This document shows, one piece after another, positions 57,078 through 64,000 of a stretch of DNA of 64,000 nucleotides. The notes beneath the pieces were generated by a model. That model did no database searches and was not told the DNA's origin. It was given only the letters and a program-made list of their open reading frames with translations. Numbering within the stretch: position 1 is the stretch's first letter; the number at the start of each line of letters is the position of its first letter. The translations under genes were made by a program, and so were the position numbers. The DNA comes from Cladopsammia gracilis (lineage: Eukaryota > Cnidaria > Anthozoa > Scleractinia > Dendrophylliidae): the NCBI GenBank assembly GCA_022457155.1, contig JAJGOT010000289.1:313501-377500 (forward strand), in the 5' to 3' direction.

Positions 57078-57590
57078 AGTGTGATCGTCCGGGTTGGTGT
57101 AGTTTTGTAAAGAACTGTCATTTCGACAACCTGAGAGAAAGTCATTTTCAGAACCATTTGAATTGTAAACCATCAGTTGATGATATTAATGTGTTATAGT
57201 TTGATGTTATTGCCTGTTAAGACTCTAGTCACTGATTGGTACGTTTCGATCGGTGCATTGTTAGTGTCATTTTTGTCGGTCTTGTTTGTCTGTTCTGTTG
57301 ACAAGTCGTTTGTAGTAGTCTACTGTGGGTAACGCATTCAGCAGAGTCCCAGTCAATAATGTGATTGCTGACGTCGTCCGTTTGTGTTCAGTCAGTCGTA
57401 TGTTCAATTTCTGCCAGTCGCAGCATTTGATCTCAGTGTATACTGCTCGTTGTCTTTCGCCAGGTTTCTGAGTGACACGAATGTTGTGAGGTTGTAGTCT
57501 TATAAGTGTCCTTAATGTAGGGTCATTTGTCGCTGTAGTAACAGGTTTCGCGTTCGTTGTCAAGGTACCTGGTTGCGCTCGTCGCTAAGG
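57078..57590 (-). mobile_element. Decayed Penelope-like fragment (PLE 3)
   Basis: Parallels the left two thirds of PLE 1 on the minus strand: GATCGTCCGGGT terminus, a degenerate ribozyme block (TTCGACAACCTGAGAGAAAG), then the GIY-YIG region with many deletions. Readable pieces include EIKCCDWQKLNIRLTEHKRT, in which the YIG core is deleted. No target duplication found. Confidence 0.7.
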
Positions 57591-57892
57591 TTTTACTGAT
57601 GAAAAAATACTACTTCACCTTAAACAATCTGCACTAATTGATTCAAAATGCACGTATCATACCTCATGATCAGTTAACAAAGACTGAAATCGTCTGTTCT
57701 TTCGATGAATCATTAAATTTACAGAACTAAACGATAGCTCAACGTCACTAGAACTACATCAGATCTTAAGATTCAGTGCCGTTTGGAAACCAGGTTTAAA
57801 ATAGTGGCTGATAAAAAAAAATCGCGTTAAAATATGCCTCGTACGCTTTACCAGTTTTGTGCGGTCCTTCATTTAAACCCTTTCACTCTCAG
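57591..57892. other. Non-coding stretch, nothing recognised
   Basis: Nothing supported. Confidence 0.4.
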
Positions 57893-59090
57893 ACGTTTGA
57901 GTCTGTGGATGAGCAGTGCGTATTATTACTTTTCTGTTGTAAAAGGTGGTTCTAACTTTTGATTCTGTGGATAAAATCCTAAGTGTGACCATATCAAATG
58001 AAAGCTACTGAGCAGTACTTTCCTGTGGTACTGTTTATCACTCTTAAACTCGAATTGTTATATTAAAAACCAAATTGTTTAAACAAATCGACAGATAAGA
58101 ACTCTTTTGTTGTTTTAATTTTAAGTTCTTACCTGTCGATTTGTTTTAACAATTTGGTTCTTAAAATAACAATTCGAGTTTAAGAGTGTATTATACTGTA
58201 CAAGGTGGTTCTAACTTTTGACTCTGTGGATGAAATCCTAAAGTGTGACCATTCAAATGAAAGCTATTGAGCAGTACTTTCCTGTGGTACTGTTTATTAT
58301 GCTGTACAAGGTGGTTCTAACTTTTGACTCTGTGGATAAAATCCTTAAGTGTGACCATTCAAATGAAAGCTATTGAGCAGTACTTTCCTGTGGTGCTGTT
58401 TATTATGCTGTACAAGGTGGTTCTAACTTTTGACTCTGTGGATAAAATCCTTAAGTGTGACCATTCAAATAAAAGCTATTGAACAGTACTTTCCTGTGGT
58501 ACTGTTTATTATACTGTCCAAGGTGGTTCTAACTTTTGACTCTGTGGATGAAATCCTAAAGTGTGACCATTCAAATAAAAGCTATTGAGCAGTACTTTCC
58601 TGTGGTACTGTTTATTACAAGGTGGTTCTAACTTTTGAGTCTGTTGATGAAATCCTAAAGTGTGACCATTCAAATGAAAGCTATTGAGCAGTACTTTCCT
58701 GTGGTACTGTTTATTATACTGTCCAAGGTGGTTCTAACTTTTGACTCTGTGGATGAAATCCTAAAGTGTGACCATTCAAATAAAAGCTATTGAGCAGTAC
58801 TTTCCTGTGGTACTGTTTATTATGCTGTACAAGGTGGTTCTAACTTTTGAGTCTGTGGATGAAATCCTAAAGAGTGACCATATTCAAATCAAAGCTATTA
58901 AGAAACACTTTCCTGTTGGACTGTTTATTACACTGTACAAGGTGGTTCTAACGTTTGAGTCTGTGGATGAAACCCCAAAGTGTGACCAATCAAATGAAAG
59001 CTACTGAGCAGTACGTTCTTGTGGTACTCAGGTTTATTATGCTGTACAGCGTGGTTCTGACTTTTAACTCTGTGTGCAAAATCCTAAAGT
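57893..59090 (+). repeat. 106-bp tandem array 3
   Basis: About nine to ten units of the 106-bp repeat, interrupted by the MITE at 58039-58188 and ending in the same tail module (59085-59223). No leader module precedes this array. Confidence 0.85.
58039..58188. mobile_element. Hairpin MITE inside a 106-bp unit
   Basis: 150 bp with arms of about 65 bp: CACTCTTAAACTCGAATTGT and AACAAATCGACAG on the left, complements on the right. TAT is duplicated at 58036-58038 and 58189-58191. Neighbouring units show the uninterrupted TTTATTAT target. Confidence 0.8.
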
Positions 59091-59223
59091 TTCAAATGAA
59101 ACCTCTTAGGAAGTACTTAGTTTATAATCCATTTTCCAGCCAATTGATAAATCTGCGACAGATGTGTAACATTCCCTCAGAAACTATCAGTAAACTTAGA
59201 AAATTTTGTCAGCCACCATTTTA

Positions 59224-61083
59224 TTGCAATAATATTATTTTCAAAGTTCTTATCTTTGTAGAGTTTCCTCCTGATTTAGTGATTCCATCGTCTTCTTAAT
59301 TGTTTTCCTCCTCTTTTCCACACCACTGTGTTAGTAATCCTGAAACAGAAATAAACAGATTCATTGGTGAGGACATGTTCATTTGCTTTCTAGTTTTTGT
59401 ACAAGATAAACAATCTTTAAATCGTTTTCAACGCGTAAATTTCAATTCCTTGCATTTTTGTCACTGTGACCGCCAAAGAACACAAAGAGAAAGTTTTAAA
59501 CGCTTTAGGACAATGTTTTATGTACGCGGCCGCCTTCGCAAAGTTGCATTGCATTCGTTGCTTCTTGGATAAATTCCAAGAAGCAACGAAGCCAAACTAT
59601 TCTCCTAATCTTTCCTACATTTGTATCAACGCAAAACCTTTATTTCACTTTGAAGCAAGCGGGATGCTTGATTAACAAAGCGAATTAAACAAAGCAATTC
59701 AAACTATGGCGACGCTCAAAATACACGTGGTAATTCTTTCGAGCAACATTTTGAAAATTCTTATGGTTGACGACAAAATTTAAACAAAATTGTGTGAAAC
59801 CAGTGCTTACCTTCATTTGTACTCGTTTTAAATACTTCTTTCTTTGCCTCGTTTCTTCTTTCTTCCTTGTGCACTGACTTATCCCTATGAAGCAAAAGGA
59901 AAATTATTTCAGTTTTCGTGACAAAATTCTAACAATATTCTGTAAAACCAACGCCCTTTGTTCCACTTGTAGCCAAATAGATTAATTACTTTTCTCTGGA
60001 ACCATTGCTCACCTTCGGTTGTACTCGTTTGAAGATATCTTTCCTTGCTTCATCTATTCCTTGTCCCTCGTACTTCTACAGACAAGGACTGCCAGATCCT
60101 TACATCTCGGCGTCCTCTCTCAACTACGACCTTGCTTAGTTTGTGACACGTTCTGCAATTTTTCATGAATATGGATTAAAATTGATAAGCCAATCGCTGA
60201 CAAGCACGCCACAGATTTGACGCGATTCTATTGTTCACGCTTTTTCAGCAAGCGAATCCAGAAACGCGAAAAAAGAAAGGTTTCTCGCATACTAACTGCG
60301 TTGATACTCCACCTCCGTTGCTTTTTGTAGGTTGAAAAGAGAGGGAAAAAAAAATAAAAAGAGACAGACGTGGTTAAGAACGATCGTTAAGTCATAAAAT
60401 GAAAATATATTTATACTTTGTAATGGGAAGCACGCGAATTTTTTTATGTGCGAGCGACTTTATGACTTTAATGCGTTTGTTTAGTTGCGTCTTTCAAGCG
60501 TTATAAACTGTCGAAAGAAACAGAAAGAATCAAAGGCTCCTAACCCGTTAACCCGCGTATTCACGGGTTAAAAACACGGAAATGAAGATCGTGATCTGTG
60601 TTTTATGAAGAAAACCTATTTTTAACAGAACTGGTTTGATAATTGTTCTAATATCTAAGGTCTAATAAAAGCAAATCTAACAGTTCTCTGGACATTGCAT
60701 GCTGGCCATGTAGTTCTTTATCATCACTGGCCTTGCTCAGGCCCCGGCTACATGTACGACGTAAACTAATATAAAAAATATTGAAGGTATGGTACCCCTG
60801 ATTCAAGCAAAATATGTATCACGTGACAAATTATATCCTGATTCTTTGTAGTATCTCAGCAGCCTTCTGTCATCCAGGGGTTTCCACGCGCCGCCATTTT
60901 CAATAAGGAGAGGAAGTCCTAGGGACGAGTTACTACACCTGAGTATACGCACACGTATAAGTGCGGACGGAAAACCCTCCCTGAAAACGCGCTGTAAAAA
61001 TTTTTGTTGACGAATAAAATTATCGATCACGCATGTGTGTGGATGGTGTCTTATAAGTTATTAATAATTCGTGAACCTTACTC
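59224..61083. other. Non-coding stretch with one perfect hairpin
   Basis: A hairpin TTCGTTGCTTCTTGGA (59554-59569) and TCCAAGAAGCAACGAA (59575-59590) with a 5-bp loop is perfect. The short frames at 59300-59675 run into it and have no recognised motif. Confidence 0.45.
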
Positions 61084-61230
61084 TTAAGGGCTGGTTCCCA
61101 CTAGCGACGCAATCGGGAGAAGCGACTGAGTCGTAGTTGGAAGCGTAAGGTGAAAAGAGCCTTACGTTCTAGTCTAAATTAAAAAAAAAACGCTTACGTC
61201 GCTTACGTCACCAGTGGGAACCAAGCTTAA
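61084..61230. mobile_element. Short MITE with TTAA ends
   Basis: Left TTAAGGGCTGGTTCCCACTA and right AGTGGGAACCAAGCTTAA are inverted, with internal GCTTACGTC repeats. About 147 bp. Confidence 0.6.
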
Positions 61231-61967
61231 ACAAGGAATGTGTTTGGGGTGGAAAGCGGGATTCCCAAGGTATAAAATATAGCGAAGGTTTAAGAACAAA
61301 CAACGAGCCGTGCAGAAACAAATCTTCAAATCTTGATGAGCAAAATAGGAAATGTAGAATATATTATCATGGCAAAAAATTGGATGACATTAGCCTCTAA
61401 TTTTTTAACTCGTCCCAGACCCCCAATTTGACCCTTAAAATCACAGCGAAAACGCCATTTTTTGAAGGAAAAATCTAAATTTCGCCCACTTATGAATTAC
61501 TTTTCTAAAATCCACTCTCGGATTCCAGTAATTTGGTTATTATTCTATCTGGAAACGTTAAAATATTTTAATAACTTAAAAAAAGTCCCGTCATTTTGAC
61601 CTTGAAGTAACCAATGTCACGTAAAGGCTTGTATGGAGTTCAACCGCGCGGTCATCGCTTTTAGTGGCACAACTCATTTTAATAGACTTAATATCAATAT
61701 CCACACTCCGTTTTGAAGAGACTAGGATCTAGTGAACATTTTGGTGGGAAATATGATTTAGTTGGAGCGAAAAAATCCCGTAATTTTGCCATTTTTTCAG
61801 TGCAATATGCTTCGACTGAGCCCATGGTGACTTGCGCGGACTAGCACCCTGGCCGTTCGAGCTCAACTGCGCATGGGCAATAGTTCATTTTAGTAACGCG
61901 CACGCCCGGAGCAAATGTCTCCTTTCAGGGGGCAAGTTTTTGGTATGACAAAAAGAAAATAAAATTA
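61231..61967. other. Non-coding stretch, nothing recognised
   Basis: No supported feature. Confidence 0.4.
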
Positions 61968-62092
61968 GAGCTGACTAGTTCAGACAATATTTCGGTTGGC
62001 CAGTACCAAACCTTCATCAGGTTTATACATGTATATAGGTTTATGAAGGTTGGAACTGGTCAGCCGAAATATTGGTTGAACAGGTCAGCTTC
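61968..62092. mobile_element. Inverted pair of retroelement termini
   Basis: Arms with AATATTTCGGTTGGCCAGTA and CCTTCATCAGG on the left; TTTATGAAGGTTGG and CAGCCGAAATATTGG on the right, around TATACATGTATA. The minus strand keeps CTGATGA and GAAA, while the plus strand has TTTATGA. Same terminus type as at 5560-5705. Arms are diverged, so this is an older insertion. Confidence 0.5.
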
Positions 62093-63200
62093 CATCATAT
62101 ATATAATATGTTCTAGAACTACCAATGTGGTAGAAGGGGGAGGAAACAGCAAAAATATTCACAACATCGCAAATTTTTGCACTAGAAAAAGCGCAGAGAT
62201 GGAAGCCGGAATTTTCAAAAGAGTAAGAAAATCGGGAAGTTCAGATCACCCCCCCCCCCCCTTCCTCCCTACCCCGTAAAAAGTAGCATGACAGAGGTTT
62301 TGTCAACTCAGTCTAAATCAACACACACTTTTTTATTTCTCTGTTTTCTGTTTATTTAGTTTTCAATTCGAGGAGGTAAAACATCTGCATGTCCAATACT
62401 ACACGTTTGTAATTCATAACACTTTTTTGGTGTTGAATATCTTGATGAAACACGCTCTCCGTTTAATATATTACATACAAATACAGTTCCTTCCACTAAG
62501 AAACACTGATTTCATTTACACTACAAAGATCGTCATCACTAAGTTATGAGGATCCATGAAATGCTACGTTTAAGTATGCAGTCTCTCATTTCTCTTTGGG
62601 ATAATCGAGCGAGCGAAACACCGAGCTTTTATAAAAATCTTCGGAAAACCATCGAGAATTTTCGGAACACCTTCGATAACGAAGAAAATTGTGTGAATAT
62701 GTTAGAAACCTAATATTTTTTTTTACCTTTGAGCTTCAGTTTTTTGGCCAGGTATGGAGAGGGGGCCTCCCCTAGATCCCGCGCACTATTCACCGGCACT
62801 GACACTGTTTTAGTATCTACCAATCCAGTAGATAGCCAGCCCAAAATATTTACTTTATTACTGATGAATACAGGAAAACACGCGCGTGAAATCCAGAACA
62901 ATAACATGAGGTGAACAAAAATAGATACCGAGTTTGAGTTGCCAATCAGAGCGCGCGAAAAACACCATCCCGCTGGTTTAGTATAAACTATTTAGACAAG
63001 ACAAAGTTTAAAGTTAAACAACTTGTGTGATCGTGCAAAATGAAAAAAATACCAGAAGCCTTTTCTTTGCAAAAACATTGATAAAAGTCCTGTATGAGGA
63101 CCGCATGTGATGACGTGAGCGGGCCGAAAAAAACCGTCCTGCCCTACGAGGATCACATACGGCCCCGTCAAGACAGTGCCAACTGCAAGTGCTACTACAA
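62093..63200. other. Non-coding stretch, nothing recognised
   Basis: A C-run lies at about 62250-62263. No gene or element supported. Confidence 0.4.
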
Positions 63201-63373
63201 TAGGCCATTTCCGAGTTACGTTATGCCTCGTTGTCAAAGCGAGGCTAGGTGCACAACCTTTCATATGGAAATGAGTTTTTATTCAAATGCAAATAAGACT
63301 CATTTCCATATGAAAGGTTGTGCACCTAGCCTCGCTTTGACAACGAGGCATAACGTAACTCGGAAATGACCTA
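63201..63373. mobile_element. Near-perfect foldback MITE
   Basis: 173 bp with arms of about 75 bp: TAGGCCATTTCCGAGTTACG, CGAGGCTAGGTGCACAACCT, TTCATATGGAAATGAGT on the left and complements on the right, loop about 20 bp. Arm identity is very high, so the copy is recent compared with 29561-29735. Confidence 0.75.
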
Positions 63374-64000
63374 ATTCGGTATATCGGTAGTTAACTTCTT
63401 AAAGTACAAGTCATCCAAAGTTTCTTTTGATATGATGAAGGAAAGTGATTTTTTTTTGCGCTCGAACTCTGTGCAATTCAACCGCCTTCAAACCGCCATG
63501 CTCCTATGGCCTGGTTACCAATTGCAGGTGAATCCACACAAGTGCCATGAACCACTCTCCGAGAAACTAGACAACGTCTTTGAGTCTTTATTTTGTTTTT
63601 TAAGCAATGGGAAGCGTGTTTTGCATTGGTGCTATGAGCTTTCACTTGCAAAGTGAGAAATCAGTGAGAAAATGACGTCACGACGCTAAACAATAAGCTT
63701 GCTGAAACATAAATCTATAACGGCTGACTCGGAAGCTTGATATTTTTCCTTTGCAGAGCCCAAACATTATTTCAGTAGCCTAGATAGGTATATTCACCTT
63801 TATTATTCGACTGTGACGTCATATTACCTTATAAGGGAAAGAGAACATGCAAAATATCCGAGCGTATTACACAGTAGATTGCCGTATTACACCTTAGCAT
63901 CCCGGCTTCAAGAAACAAGCTATTATAAATAAAAGTTGACCTCCGTGAGACATGTCGCGGGGATAAAATGTCCCCAAGATTGGTGTTGCATAGTTATGAT
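63374..64000. other. Non-coding stretch, nothing recognised
   Basis: The frame at 63432-63656 has no recognised motif. No RNA gene or repeat supported. Confidence 0.4.

Noticed and set aside
63201..63373. MicroRNA precursor hairpin
   Set aside because: Arms of about 75 bp with near-perfect pairing and related copies elsewhere fit a foldback MITE better than a miRNA; no evidence of a mature product.

Overview
The window looks like intergenic, repeat-dominated DNA of a metazoan, most likely an anthozoan cnidarian such as a stony coral. This rests on recognition, not a search: the first 4.7 kb is a copy of a large uncharacterised protein family that I know as multi-copy in corals and other cnidarians. 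The rest is AT-rich, intron-like DNA packed with Penelope-like retroelements, foldback MITEs and satellites of the kind common in coral genomes. No intact host protein-coding gene is visible. The only well-supported conventional gene is one initiator tRNA-Met (37345-37416).

Layout. 1-4669: a decayed, one-intron copy of the multi-copy gene, plus strand, with one in-frame stop and five frame changes. It has Cys motifs at the N-terminus, a long unrecognised central region, a C-terminal block resembling the FEN/XPG 5' nuclease core, and a cysteine-rich CxC tail. 5.6 kb: a retroelement terminus with an almost complete hammerhead ribozyme core. 6.8-9 kb: nested MITEs, a poly-G/poly-C bounded repeat and two hairpin MITEs. 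11.5-22.3 kb: a satellite of about 170 copies of a 57-bp unit in two subfamilies, each unit with the same dyad. 23.7-24.2 kb: a tyrosine recombinase fragment. 24.3-30 kb: foldback elements, including a 1.07-kb imperfect palindrome. 30.3-33.35 kb: a decayed Penelope-like element (RT and GIY-YIG remnants) carrying at least four later insertions, one nested inside another. 34-38 kb: MITEs, some nested with clean target-site duplications, around three initiator tRNA-Met-like sequences, one intact. 39-45.3 kb: microsatellites, minisatellites and MITEs. 46.1-46.6 kb: two 200-bp arms in near-perfect inversion, flanked by a 12-bp target duplication. 46.7-52.7 kb: a 2.39-kb tandem duplication whose second copy took a Penelope-like insertion, while the first keeps the empty site. 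That insertion holds the only long intact mobile ORF (GIY-YIG) and two inverted hammerhead ribozymes. 52.6-59.2 kb: modular tandem arrays of a 106-bp unit. 59.2-64 kb: mostly unique-looking non-coding DNA with two MITEs and one inverted retroelement terminus.

The elements do not form a pathway. They record layered mobile-element activity: Penelope-like elements with hammerhead-bearing inverted ends, TTAA-, TTA- and 8-bp-target MITEs using them as landing sites, and local amplification producing 57-bp, 106-bp and 2.39-kb tandem arrays. Coordinates of repeat edges are approximate unless a target-site duplication is quoted.
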